NCBI GenBank assembly: GCA_963802205.1
Contig: CAWDHW010000010.1
Coordinates: forward strand, 62,001 to 126,000
Length of the DNA stretch: 64,000 bases
Reading direction: 5' to 3'
Source of the DNA: DYRB01 sp963802205
Lineage (GTDB): Bacteria; Pseudomonadota; Gammaproteobacteria; Chromatiales; Chromatiaceae
Shown: piece by piece, positions 26,183-34,825 of the stretch
Numbering within the stretch: position 1 is the stretch's first letter
Layout: every line of letters starts with the position of its first letter
Notes under the pieces: model-generated
Databases searched by the model: none
What the model was told of the DNA's origin: nothing
What the model saw: only the letters and a program-made list of their open reading frames with translations
Position numbers and translations under genes: made by a program

Positions 26183-26799
26183 GGTGTGGTCTCCATAGGT
26201 GAGATGGACCGATCGGCAGGGCATCGGATAGCACGCAGTTCAGCGGTGCGCTCGACGCCGTCTTCGCTCCAGACGACGGTGAGGTCAAATGGGGTGTCCG
26301 GCGCCGGCCCGAACGGTATCATGCCCCAGCCGTGGTCGCCGGGCATGAAGGTCTGCACGGTGGGAAACAAGGCCCAGCGAAAGGCGATGCGCGCAGCCTC
26401 CGATACGCCCGCCGCCGACCAGCGCGGTTGCCAGCCCGCCTCGGCCGGCAAGGGGCCAGATCCCTGCCCCGCGTCCACCCGCCAGCGGCGCAGGTCAATA
26501 GCAACCACCGGGGCCGGACTGCCGCCGGCGGTATTCTCCACGATAGCCTGGAAGACGCAGGCCCTGGCCACCTCGTCGGCGCTGGCCGGTGGGAAGCCGC
26601 GTCCCTGGAAGAAGGCCCGGGTCTGATCCGGCAGGCGCTGTATCAGCTCCAGGGTGATCGCACCATCGCGCAGGGTCCAGGTTGCGAGCCCGGTGTCAGG
26701 GTCGATCCGCGGCGATGGGTCGGCCGCGGACCCGAAGCCAGAGGCGACCAGCGCAGTCGTGGTCAAGGCCCGAACGAGACCGCAGCGAAGTCGCATCAT
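26179..26799 (-). CDS. Secreted protein of unknown function coupled to hydrolase
   Basis: A 206-residue protein that I cannot place in a family. Residues 1-25 look like a signal peptide (ALTTTALVASGFGSAA), and the remainder is soluble, with two cysteines (in ARACVFQ and AIRCPAD) that could form a disulfide. The stop overlaps the start of the alpha/beta hydrolase gene, so both proteins are probably made together and may act together in the periplasm. Confidence 0.6.
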   Translation of the reverse strand: MMRLRCGLVRALTTTALVASGFGSAADPSPRIDPDTGLATWTLRDGAITLELIQRLPDQTRAFFQGRGFPPASADEVARACVFQAIVENTAGGSPAPVVAIDLRRWRVDAGQGSGPLPAEAGWQPRWSAAGVSEAARIAFRWALFPTVQTFMPGDHGWGMIPFGPAPDTPFDLTVVWSEDGVERTAELRAIRCPADRSISPMETTP

Positions 26800-26881
26800 G
26801 GGAGGTCGGCTCCAACGCCAGAACGGGCAAAAGTTCGCAACACAATTGGCACCTGTGGGACGTCCGCCATTCCGTGGCGGT

Positions 26882-27406
26882 TCAGGACTTGTCTGTGTGG
26901 CTGAGGCGCAAGTCGCAGGGGACGACCATTAGACGCTGTCCACCCTGCGCAAACCGAACGGCATGTTCGGCGAACAGGTCGCCATAGGTACGCCCGATGC
27001 TTGGGTGAACCTCATTCGGGGCTACCTCGGCGAGCGGCCCGAGCACGAAGGCATAACGCAGGATCTCGTCCCGAGGAAGGTCCCGTCCATCCAGGGTCCC
27101 GACGGCCTGGCCATAGGTCAGCAAATCGATGTCCAGGGTCCGGGGGGCGAACTTATCGGGGCGTCGGAGCCGTCCATGAGCATCCTCGATGGCCCGCAGG
27201 GTCCGGTCGATCATGCCGACGCTTATGTCGGTGTCGATGCCAGCGACCAGATTCAGGAAAGGCTCCCCGGCGAAGCCCTCGGCGGCAGATTCGTAGACGC
27301 TGGACAGGGTCAGTTCGCCGAAGGCCGAGCGCAGATCGACGATGGCCCCACGGATGGACGCCTCGCGATCCTGGTTGCTGCCGATGCTGAGCCAACAGCG
27401 GGGCAT
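26882..27406 (-). CDS. folK: 6-hydroxymethyl-7,8-dihydropterin pyrophosphokinase FolK
   Basis: Transfers pyrophosphate from ATP to 6-hydroxymethyl-7,8-dihydropterin in folate synthesis. The 174-residue protein starts with the SIGSNQ loop and has RPDKFAPRTLDIDLLTYG, in which the two aspartates of DIDLL bind Mg. It lies one base after folB, so the two folate genes form an operon. The length fits the family (about 160-180). Confidence 0.92.
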   Translation of the reverse strand: MPRCWLSIGSNQDREASIRGAIVDLRSAFGELTLSSVYESAAEGFAGEPFLNLVAGIDTDISVGMIDRTLRAIEDAHGRLRRPDKFAPRTLDIDLLTYGQAVGTLDGRDLPRDEILRYAFVLGPLAEVAPNEVHPSIGRTYGDLFAEHAVRFAQGGQRLMVVPCDLRLSHTDKS

Positions 27407-27407
27407 C

Positions 27408-27764
27408 TCAGGGGCGCCGGCCGCGCTCGATGATGACCCCGACCCCTTGCGAGTCGCTGACGGCGCCGACCTTGTTGAGGGTCAGGCGTACCCAGGGGAC
27501 GCCGAATTCGTCGCGAATGATAGCGGCGCAGCGCTCGGCGAGGGTCTCCACCAGCTCGAAGCGACTCTCCGCGACGAACTGCTTGAGGCGCTTGGACACG
27601 GCCTTGTAGTCCAGGGCATCCTCGATACGGTCGCTGCCCGCGCCGCGGGCCACGTCGCTGGCCATCTCCAGGTCCAGGACCACCGGCTGCTTGATGGCCT
27701 TCTCCCAGTCGTAGATGCCGATGGTGGTCTCGATGCGCAGGCCACGTAAAAAGACGATGTCCAT
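27408..27764 (-). CDS. folB: Dihydroneopterin aldolase FolB
   Basis: Converts 7,8-dihydroneopterin to 6-hydroxymethyl-7,8-dihydropterin and glycolaldehyde. The 118-residue sequence starts MDIVFLRGLRIETTIGIYDWEK, with the conserved strand and pterin-binding loop, and has LVETLAERCAAI and VGVIIERGRRP at the end. It is the first gene of a folB-folK pair and is divergent from plsY, with about 100 bp between. Confidence 0.92.
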   Translation of the reverse strand: MDIVFLRGLRIETTIGIYDWEKAIKQPVVLDLEMASDVARGAGSDRIEDALDYKAVSKRLKQFVAESRFELVETLAERCAAIIRDEFGVPWVRLTLNKVGAVSDSQGVGVIIERGRRP

Positions 27765-27865
27765 GCTGTTTCCCCAGGTGCGATGTGGGGCCTAGGTAGG
27801 GGGGCCCCGGGGCATTGCAAGGGTACGGTTGACCGAGGCCGACAATCCGACTTCAATGGCACCCC

Positions 27866-28708
27866 ATGACCGCGACCATCCTCCTCGTCCTCGCCGCGTA
27901 CCTGCTGGGGTCCATCTCCAGCGCCATCATCGTCTGCCGTCTGATGGGCCTACCGGACCCGCGCACCCAGGGGTCGAACAACCCAGGGGCGACCAATGTC
28001 CTGCGCATCGGTGGCAAGACGGCTGCGGCCATCACCCTGGCGGGCGACTGCCTCAAGGGTGTGTTGCCCATGATCGTCGGGCACCGGCTCGGCGTGGGCC
28101 CCGACGGCCTGGCGGCGACCGGGCTGGCGGCCTTTCTTGGGCACCTCTACCCGATCTTCTTTCGTTTCCAGGGCGGCAAGGGGGTAGCCACAGCACTCGG
28201 GGTCCAGATCGGGCTCTGGTGGCCCATCGGGCTCAGCGTCGCCGCCCTTTGGCTCTTCATGGCCAAGGTGGTCAAAATCTCCTCGCTCTCCGCCCTGGTC
28301 TCCATGGCACTGGCCCCGGCGATCACCTGGTGGTTCTGGCCAGAGCCATCGTTGGTCATGGCTCAAACCATTATCACGCTGATTCTGTTCTGGCGGCACC
28401 GCAGCAATATCCGCAACCTGATCACCGGGAGCGAGGGCCGCATCGGCGGTTCCAGCGGATCCTGGAGGCCCCGCCGCCTGAGCCCCTCCAGCCAACCGGT
28501 CAGATCGGCGGCAGGGACTCCATGGCCCAGCGTGCCCTTGGCCGAAAGGCCAGGGGTTCTGCCTGTCCGGCGCGCAGGCGCTGCCACCCGGCATAGGCGA
28601 TCATGGCGCCGTTGTCCGTGCACAGGGCGGGGCGTGGATAGTAGGTCTGGCCCCCCTCCTCCGCCATCATCTCGTCCATGCGCCGGCGCAGGCGCCGATT
28701 GGCGCTGA
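27866..28708 (+). CDS. plsY: Glycerol-3-phosphate acyltransferase PlsY (aberrant C-terminus)
   Basis: An acyl-phosphate:glycerol-3-phosphate acyltransferase of the inner membrane that starts phospholipid synthesis. Hallmarks are LLGSISSA near the N-terminus, GSNNPGATNVLR, and FQGGKGVATALG, in five to six membrane helices. The normal protein ends near SEGRIGG at about residue 195. Here the frame continues for about 80 Arg/Ser/Pro-rich residues that overlap the tsaD 3' end on the opposite strand by 209 bp. That tail looks like out-of-frame translation, so a small indel near 28440-28480 probably destroyed the natural stop. Confidence 0.87.
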   Translation: MTATILLVLAAYLLGSISSAIIVCRLMGLPDPRTQGSNNPGATNVLRIGGKTAAAITLAGDCLKGVLPMIVGHRLGVGPDGLAATGLAAFLGHLYPIFFRFQGGKGVATALGVQIGLWWPIGLSVAALWLFMAKVVKISSLSALVSMALAPAITWWFWPEPSLVMAQTIITLILFWRHRSNIRNLITGSEGRIGGSSGSWRPRRLSPSSQPVRSAAGTPWPSVPLAERPGVLPVRRAGAATRHRRSWRRCPCTGRGVDSRSGPPPPPSSRPCAGAGADWR

Positions 28709-29525
28709 CCCCGCCTGCCAGCACCAGGCGCCGGTGGCCGGTTTCGCGTACCGCGCGCCGGCACTTGATGGTCAGGGTATCCACCACCGCCTCTTCGAAG
28801 GCGCGGGCGACATCCGCCTTGGTCCGGACGGGGTCTGCTCCCGTCGCCAACTCGCTGCGCAGGGTGTTCAGGGTAAAGGTCTTGAGCCCGCTGAAGCTGA
28901 AATCGAGCCCTGGGCGGTCGGTCATGGGGCGGGGGAAACGAAAGCGCTGGGGATCGCCGGTCTCGGCCAGTCTGGCCAGTTCTGGGCCGCCAGGGTAAGG
29001 CAGATCGAGGATCTTGGCGGTCTTGTCGAAGGCCTCGCCAGCGGCATCGTCCAGCGATTCCGCCAGCAACCGATAGCGGCCGATCCCTGCCACGTCGATG
29101 AGCTGGGTATGACCGCCGGAGACCAGGAGGGCAACGAAGGGGAACTCGGGGGCCGGTTCCTCCAGCAATGGGGCGAGCAGGTGCCCCTCCATGTGGTGAA
29201 CGCCGACGGCGGGAACCCCCCAGGCCCAGGCCAGGCTGCGCCCGACGGCAGCCCCAACCATCAGGGCACCGATCAGCCCGGGCCCGGCGGTGAAGGCGAC
29301 CCCATCGATGTCCCCGGCGCTCAAGCCCGCCTCAGCCATGACCTGACGGACCATCGGCAAGGTCTTGCGCACATGGTCCCGGGAGGCGAGTTCCGGGACC
29401 ACCCCGCCATAGCGGGCATGGATCTCAATCTGGGTGTAGACGGCGTGGGCGAGCAGCCCCCGACCGCTGGCATAGACGGCGACCCCGGTCTCGTCGCAGG
29501 ATGTCTCGATCCCCAGGACACGCAT
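28500..29525 (-). CDS. tsaD: tRNA N6-adenosine threonylcarbamoyltransferase TsaD
   Basis: The catalytic subunit that places threonylcarbamoyl on A37 of ANN-decoding tRNAs, using threonylcarbamoyl-AMP made by TsaC. The 341-residue Kae1/TsaD protein begins MRVLGIETSCDETGVAVY and has HHMEGHL, whose two histidines bind the metal. Length and motifs are typical. It reads toward plsY and probably ends in a short convergent overlap only because plsY has lost its stop. Confidence 0.95.
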   Translation of the reverse strand: MRVLGIETSCDETGVAVYASGRGLLAHAVYTQIEIHARYGGVVPELASRDHVRKTLPMVRQVMAEAGLSAGDIDGVAFTAGPGLIGALMVGAAVGRSLAWAWGVPAVGVHHMEGHLLAPLLEEPAPEFPFVALLVSGGHTQLIDVAGIGRYRLLAESLDDAAGEAFDKTAKILDLPYPGGPELARLAETGDPQRFRFPRPMTDRPGLDFSFSGLKTFTLNTLRSELATGADPVRTKADVARAFEEAVVDTLTIKCRRAVRETGHRRLVLAGGVSANRRLRRRMDEMMAEEGGQTYYPRPALCTDNGAMIAYAGWQRLRAGQAEPLAFRPRARWAMESLPPI

Positions 29526-29613
29526 CGTCGGACTCCAAGGTTGCGCGGCGGAAGGGCGGGGATGTTAGCGGCCCCGCGGCGGCACGGCAAAGGCGGCCGC
29601 TGATGGACCGAGG

Positions 29614-30582
29614 TCAGCCGCGCCGCTTAGCCCTGGGGTGGGCGCGGTCGTAGACCTCGGCGAGGTGCTGAAAATCCAGGTGGGTGTAGATCTGGGTGGT
29701 GGCGATATTGCTGTGCCCGAGGAGTTCCTGTACGGCCCGCAGGTCCCCGGAGGATTCCAACAGATGGGTGGCAAAGGAGTGCCGCAGCAGGTGGGGGTGG
29801 ATGCCGCGTGTAGCCCCCTGCTCCTGCGCCCAGCGCTGCAGGCGCTGCTCCACGGTGCGCGCATGGATGCGCCGCCCGCGGCTGCTGACGAAGAGCGCCG
29901 GCTCCCCCGCATTGGCCAGGAGCCCGCGCACCCCGAGCCAAGTCCGGATGGCCGCCAGGGCCTTGGTCCCTACCGGGACGCGGCGGGTCTTGGCCCCCTT
30001 GCCGGTGACGGTGAGCAGGGCGTCCGCCGTGTCTATGTCCCCCAGGTTCACGGAGATCAGCTCCGCCAGGCGCAGCCCCGAGGAATAGAACAGCTCGATC
30101 ATGGCCGTGTCCCGGATCGCCAGGGGCTCGTCGCCGGTCTCGGACAGGGGGGCATGGTCGAGGACGGCGCAGAGCTGATCGGCGCCGAGGGTGATGGGGA
30201 GTTTGCGCCCGCTCTTGGGGGCGCGCAGCCCGACCGCCGGGTTGTGGCCGATACGCCCCTCCCGCAGCAGGTAGCGATAGAGCCCGCGCAGGGCGGACAG
30301 CTCGCGCTGAATGGTCTTACCGGAGACCCCGCCACGGTGCCGGACGGCGACGTACTGGCGCATCGCCTGGGCATCGAGCCCCTCCCAGGGCCCGAGGCCG
30401 GTGGAGCGGCGCCAGGCATCCATCCCCTCCAGGTCACGACGGTAACCCGTCAGGGTCAGAGGGGAGAGGCGCCGCTCATGGGTCAAGTGGTGAAGGTAGC
30501 CGTCGATGGTGGCCTGGCCTTCGGCGTCGACCGCTGCTGAGACCGAAGCCGGCGGCGTTGCAACGACGTCAGGCCGGGGCAT
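29614..30582 (-). CDS. xerC: Site-specific tyrosine recombinase XerC
   Basis: Resolves chromosome dimers at dif together with XerD. The 322-residue protein has an N-terminal SAM-like domain and the catalytic set of the tyrosine recombinases: Arg in SGLRLAELI, Lys in TGKGAKTRR, HLLRHSFATH, and HSNIATTQIYTH with the nucleophile Tyr. The start at MPRPDVV (30582) lies within the last codons of the DUF484 gene, a 14-bp overlap. The dapF-DUF484-xerC order is the usual one in gammaproteobacteria, which supports XerC over XerD. Confidence 0.92.
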   Translation of the reverse strand: MPRPDVVATPPASVSAAVDAEGQATIDGYLHHLTHERRLSPLTLTGYRRDLEGMDAWRRSTGLGPWEGLDAQAMRQYVAVRHRGGVSGKTIQRELSALRGLYRYLLREGRIGHNPAVGLRAPKSGRKLPITLGADQLCAVLDHAPLSETGDEPLAIRDTAMIELFYSSGLRLAELISVNLGDIDTADALLTVTGKGAKTRRVPVGTKALAAIRTWLGVRGLLANAGEPALFVSSRGRRIHARTVEQRLQRWAQEQGATRGIHPHLLRHSFATHLLESSGDLRAVQELLGHSNIATTQIYTHLDFQHLAEVYDRAHPRAKRRG

Positions 30583-31402
30583 GCGCCTGGGCCTGGAGCC
30601 GATGCCCGACGATCTCCCCCAGGCGATCCAGGGCATCGGTGGCCATGTCCGGGCGGAAGCGTGCTTCATCGCCGCTGCCGATGGCCAGTACCCCGGTTCG
30701 CTCTCCGGAGCGGACGGGGATCAGGGCCGCAGACTGCACCCTGGCCCCAAAGTCGCCGAACAGGAGTCGGGCCTTGTCCGCGTCCAGGGGACCGCAAAGG
30801 CAATGGCGGCGGTCGATGAAGTCGCGGAAGGCGGCCACCAGGGGCTCCACCGCCTCACCGCCCGAGGCACCCTCTGTACCCGGGATCGGCACCGGGAACA
30901 GCTTGAGGGTGACGCACTGAGCGTCGAGCTCACGGCACAGGGCCTCGTGCAACACCGCCTCGATCCGCCCCTGGTCCGGGGCGACGATCAGGGCCAGGGT
31001 CAGGGTGTGGAGGCGGCTGGAGAGGGCCTCGTAGTCGCGGGCCCGCGCGATGATGTGGGCAAGGCGGCGGCGCTCGTCGTCGAGTTGGCCCCGCAGGATG
31101 CTGACCTGGTGCTCCACCAGGGAGATGGCCGGGCCGCTGGGGTGGGGAATGCGCAGGCTGGCGACCAGATCCTGATGCCGCTCGAAAAAGCCCGGGTCTT
31201 CCATCAGGAAGGTCGTGACGGCGGCGTCGCTCAGGGGCGTTGCCGTGGTTTCCTGGATGACCGCCTGAACCGCTGGAGGAGTGACGGATGCGGCCTGGGG
31301 CACGGCCTCGGGTGCTGGGCTATCCGGCGGAAAGGGTAGTGCCTGCTCGGCGGCGACGGGGCCCTTGCGTGGCTTCCGTGGTCCCTCCGACTTTTTTGTC
31401 AT
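30569..31402 (-). CDS. DUF484 family protein (GAF-like)
   Basis: A 277-residue DUF484 protein, conserved between dapF and xerC in gammaproteobacteria. The N-terminal 45 residues are Lys/Pro-rich and disordered; a helical hairpin follows (FERHQDLVASLRIPHPSG to a coiled coil near 100-120), then a GAF-like domain ending FRPDMATDALDRLGEIV. The function is unknown. The ATG overlaps the dapF stop by ATGA, and the 3' end overlaps the xerC start, so all three are translationally linked. Confidence 0.85.
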   Translation of the reverse strand: MTKKSEGPRKPRKGPVAAEQALPFPPDSPAPEAVPQAASVTPPAVQAVIQETTATPLSDAAVTTFLMEDPGFFERHQDLVASLRIPHPSGPAISLVEHQVSILRGQLDDERRRLAHIIARARDYEALSSRLHTLTLALIVAPDQGRIEAVLHEALCRELDAQCVTLKLFPVPIPGTEGASGGEAVEPLVAAFRDFIDRRHCLCGPLDADKARLLFGDFGARVQSAALIPVRSGERTGVLAIGSGDEARFRPDMATDALDRLGEIVGHRLQAQAHAPA

Positions 31403-32229
31403 AGTTCGATCTCCCCCTGGTATACGGTGGTGGCTGGGCCCGTCATCCACACCGGGTCGGACCCGCCAACCCACTGTATCACAAGATCGCCGCCCGGCAG
31501 CGAGACGCGCACTCTGTCCCCAAGCAGGCCCCACAGCCGCCCCACCACCACCGCGGCGCAGGCCCCGGTCCCGCACGCCAGTGTCTCACCGGCGCCACGT
31601 TCAAAGACACGCAGGCGGAGGTGGTCGCTGGCGATGACCTGCATGAAACCTGCGTTGACCCGGGCGGGAAAGCGGGGGTGGTGCTCGATCTGGGGTCCGA
31701 GGACATCGACCGGGGCCCGCTCCAGGTTTTCGACCTGCACCACCGCGTGGGGGTTGCCCATGGATACAGCGCCGATGGGCAAGGTCTCGCCACCCACCTC
31801 CAGGGGGTACTCCAGGGCTTGGGCCTGCACCAGGAAGGGGAGCCGGGAAGGGTCCAGGATCGGGGCCCCCATATTCACCCGAACCTGGCCATCGGGCTCG
31901 CAGTAGAGACGAATGTCTCCGGCGACGGTCCCCACCGGGATCTCGTCCTTATCCGTCAGGCCCTGATCGCGCACAAAACGGGCGAAGCAGCGCGCCCCGT
32001 TGCCGCACTGCTCCACCTCGGAACCATCGGCGTTGAAGATGCGGTAATAGAAGTCCGTGGACCGACTGCGCGGGGGTTCCACCAGCAGAAGCTGATCGCA
32101 CCCGATGCCGAAGCGACGATCCGCCAGGGTGCGGACCTGTGCGGTGGTCAGGTCCACGGGGCGCACGGTGGCATCGAGCACGACGAAGTCATTGCCCAGG
32201 CCGTGCATCTTGGTGAAGGTGAGCTTCAT
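31399..32229 (-). CDS. dapF: Diaminopimelate epimerase DapF
   Basis: Interconverts LL- and meso-diaminopimelate for lysine and peptidoglycan. The 276-residue protein starts MKLTFTKMHGLGNDFVVLD and has the two catalytic cysteines in EQCGNGARCFARF and ACGTGACAAVV. The length is standard. It belongs to a minus-strand run with lysA upstream and DUF484-xerC downstream. Confidence 0.95.
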   Translation of the reverse strand: MKLTFTKMHGLGNDFVVLDATVRPVDLTTAQVRTLADRRFGIGCDQLLLVEPPRSRSTDFYYRIFNADGSEVEQCGNGARCFARFVRDQGLTDKDEIPVGTVAGDIRLYCEPDGQVRVNMGAPILDPSRLPFLVQAQALEYPLEVGGETLPIGAVSMGNPHAVVQVENLERAPVDVLGPQIEHHPRFPARVNAGFMQVIASDHLRLRVFERGAGETLACGTGACAAVVVGRLWGLLGDRVRVSLPGGDLVIQWVGGSDPVWMTGPATTVYQGEIEL

Positions 32230-32319
32230 GGCCGAGCGTCCCGAGTGTCTGTGTGCGAGGCAGGCGAGGTTCCCTGGTCCCGATGATGAGCAGGCATCCG
32301 CAAATATCCTTTTCCAGGG

Positions 32320-32997
32320 CTACCCGTTGTCCGCCAGGCGCCCCAGCACAGCCAGGTGGCGATCGCTGACCACCGCGACCTCCAGCCCGCAGAGCCCCGC
32401 CTCGAGCAACTGCGCCGCAACCTCCTGGGGCTCGAAGGCGGCGAACAGGGAGTTGCGGTAGTCGTTGCGCAGGACCTCCGGGGCCTCGGCGGCGTAGGTC
32501 GCCACAAGGGCCTCGGCCCAGCCGGGGGAGGCCGGACGCATCAGGTCTACGATCTGGATCAGGGCCCCGGGCCTCGCCACCCGGCGGACGGTCTGCCACA
32601 GGACCTGGGGGTCGTGCAGGTGGTGCAGAAGGCTGTTGGACAGAACCACATCGTAGGTGCCTGCTTCAAGCCCCTCCGTCGGCAGACACTCACACAGCAG
32701 CCTGGCACGGGCCGCCAGACCCGGGAGTTCATCCAGCGCCGCTTGCGCGTGGGCCAGCATGGCCGCGGAGCCATCCAATGCATCGCAGGTCGCCCTGGGG
32801 TAGGCGCGCAGGAAGCGCAGCAGGACATTGCCGGGGCCACAGCCGAGATCCAGCGCCCGGACACCGTCGAGGCCCCCCGGGGCCTGCCCCGCCAGCAGCT
32901 CCATGAAACGGGCATCGGGCTCGGAGAAGTCGGCCTGGGCATAGGCCAGGGCCTGCTCGGCCTCATCCATCAATTCCGGTTCCGGGCGGCGCTTCAT
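32320..32997 (-). CDS. Class I SAM-dependent methyltransferase
   Basis: A 225-residue Rossmann methyltransferase with motif I LDLGCGPGNVLLRF (about residues 55-68) and VLSNSLLHHLHDP as motif IV. The start MKRRPEP at 32997 overlaps the lysA stop by ATGA. It sits between lysA and dapF in an otherwise standard lysine/peptidoglycan operon. The substrate is unknown; small molecules or a quinone-like acceptor are typical for this class. Confidence 0.8.
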   Translation of the reverse strand: MKRRPEPELMDEAEQALAYAQADFSEPDARFMELLAGQAPGGLDGVRALDLGCGPGNVLLRFLRAYPRATCDALDGSAAMLAHAQAALDELPGLAARARLLCECLPTEGLEAGTYDVVLSNSLLHHLHDPQVLWQTVRRVARPGALIQIVDLMRPASPGWAEALVATYAAEAPEVLRNDYRNSLFAAFEPQEVAAQLLEAGLCGLEVAVVSDRHLAVLGRLADNG

Positions 32998-34241
32998 GGC
33001 AGCGTCGCCTCGCCGGCGAAGAGTTCGGCGACAGTCTCGCGCCGGCGCACCAGATGGGCTTGCGTACCGTCCACCATGACCTCCGCCGCCCTCGGCCTGG
33101 AATTGTAGTTCGACGCCATGGTGAAGCCGTAGGCCCCGCTGCCGCGCACCGCCAGCAGGTCTCCGGGGGCCAGGCTCAGGTTGCGGTCCTTGCCGAGGAA
33201 GTCCCCGGTCTCGCATACCGGGCCGACCATGTCATAGCGCTCGCGTCGCCCCTCACCGTCGGTCTGCACCGGCACGATGTCCTGGCGGGCCTGGTAGAGG
33301 GCCGGGCGCAGCAGGTCGTTCATGGCCGCGTCGATGATGGCGAACGCCTTGTGGGGGGTGTGCTTGAGGTACTCCACCTGGGTCAGCAGCACGCCCGCAT
33401 TACCGACGATGGCACGCCCGGGCTCCAGCAGGATCTCATAGTGTCGTCCCGCCAGGTGCCCGAGCAGGGCCGCGGCATACTGGGCGGGCTCCGGGGGGGT
33501 CTCGTCGGTGTAGCGAATCCCCAGGCCCCCGCCCAGGTCGAGGTGCGCGATCGGGATGCCGGCCTCGTTCAGGGCATCGGCCAGGGACAGGACCCGATCC
33601 AGGGCGTCCAGAAAGGGGGCCACCGTCGTAAGCTGGGAGCCGACGTGACAGTCGATCCCGGTGACGCGGATGTTGGGCAGGGCGGCAGCGGCCCGATAGA
33701 CCCGCAGGGCATCGCGGATGTCGATGCCGAACTTGTTCTCCTTGAGCCCGGTGGCGATGTAGGGGTGGGTCCCGGCGTCCACATCGGGGTTGACCCGCAG
33801 GGATACCGGGGCCAGCCGCCCAAGTTCGCCGGCGACGGCATTGAGCCGCACCAACTCCCCCTCCGACTCTACATTGAAACAGCGAATGCCGACCTCCAGG
33901 GCGCGGCGCATCTCGTCGGCGCGCTTGCCGACCCCGGAGAAGATCACCTTGGCCGGGTCGCCACCTGCGGCCAGGACCCGCTCCAGCTCCCCCACCGAAA
34001 CGATGTCGAAGCCAGATCCCAGACGGGCCAGGCAATTGAGCACCGCCAGGTTCGAGTTGGCCTTGACCGCAAAGCAGATCAGGTGGGGCTGGTCCGCGAA
34101 GGCGTCGTCGAAGGCGTGCCAGTGGCGCTCCAGTGTCGCCCGGGAATAGACATAGCATGGGGTCCCGAAGCGCTCGGCGATCTGGTCCAGGGGCACCGCC
34201 TCGGCGTGCAGAAGCCCGTCGCGATAGTTGAAGTGGTCCAT
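32994..34241 (-). CDS. lysA: Diaminopimelate decarboxylase LysA
   Basis: PLP-dependent decarboxylation of meso-diaminopimelate to lysine. The 415-residue fold-type III enzyme has the PLP lysine in CFAVKANSN near residue 58, a Gly-rich LDLGGGLGI loop, and CETGDFLGKDR with the catalytic Cys of the partner subunit. It is preceded by lptM, nine bases upstream, and followed by the overlapping methyltransferase gene. Confidence 0.95.
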   Translation of the reverse strand: MDHFNYRDGLLHAEAVPLDQIAERFGTPCYVYSRATLERHWHAFDDAFADQPHLICFAVKANSNLAVLNCLARLGSGFDIVSVGELERVLAAGGDPAKVIFSGVGKRADEMRRALEVGIRCFNVESEGELVRLNAVAGELGRLAPVSLRVNPDVDAGTHPYIATGLKENKFGIDIRDALRVYRAAAALPNIRVTGIDCHVGSQLTTVAPFLDALDRVLSLADALNEAGIPIAHLDLGGGLGIRYTDETPPEPAQYAAALLGHLAGRHYEILLEPGRAIVGNAGVLLTQVEYLKHTPHKAFAIIDAAMNDLLRPALYQARQDIVPVQTDGEGRRERYDMVGPVCETGDFLGKDRNLSLAPGDLLAVRGSGAYGFTMASNYNSRPRAAEVMVDGTQAHLVRRRETVAELFAGEATLP

Positions 34242-34250
34242 GCAGACTCC

Positions 34251-34505
34251 CTAAATCCCGCCGAGGTCCGGCGTCGTCGATGGTACGTCGTCGAGGATGT
34301 TGAGCGACTCGCCATCCCCCTGGGGGGCATAGTCCGGCTGCACGACCGCCTCGGGGCTTACCGGTCGGTTCGGTTGCGCCTTGGTGGCGGCGTCGCCCTC
34401 CTTGACCAGATAGAGATCGCCCTTCTGCCCGCAGGCGGTGAGCACTTGGCCGGCGCCCAGGGCCGCGACCACGGCGAGAAACAGGTATCGAGCCCAACAA
34501 TTCAT
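34251..34505 (-). CDS. lptM: LptM (YifL-like) lipoprotein
   Basis: An 84-residue lipoprotein with the signal sequence FLAVVAALGAGQVLTAC and lipobox LTAC, followed by GQKGDLYL, the short conserved motif of LptM/YifL. LptM binds the LPS translocon LptDE at the outer membrane. It lies just before lysA, the usual gene order in gammaproteobacteria. The start at 34505 is chosen because the longer frame has no signal peptide. Confidence 0.88.
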   Translation of the reverse strand: MNCWARYLFLAVVAALGAGQVLTACGQKGDLYLVKEGDAATKAQPNRPVSPEAVVQPDYAPQGDGESLNILDDVPSTTPDLGGI

Positions 34506-34825
34506 GGTGACAACCCCATTCGGCCCTTGGCCGGTAACGAAGCGTGAGAGTATAACCGGCGGCCCCGGCTCCCAGGGGCTGCGTACCGTGGTCCGGTTCA
34601 CCCCGGCACCAACCTGGCCAAGCCTCCACCGGCCGCACCAACCTGGACCAACCCCGACGCCTCCCTGCACCCAAGCGGCGCAGCCGACGGGCCTGAGGGC
34701 TCGTCACCCACCGGACGAGTGGCCAAGGTGCCAGGCCAGCGCGACGAATGCCGACATTACCCCCTTTGGCACGGCCCGTGCTTCGAGTACGGTAGAGGCA
34801 AGGCTTTCAGGGGGCACCCATCACC

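Noticed and set aside
33054..34547. 497-codon plus-strand frame opposite lysA
   Set aside because: Long antisense frames are common in high-GC DNA; the protein has no similarity, lacks a ribosome-binding site, and lysA on the other strand is clear.
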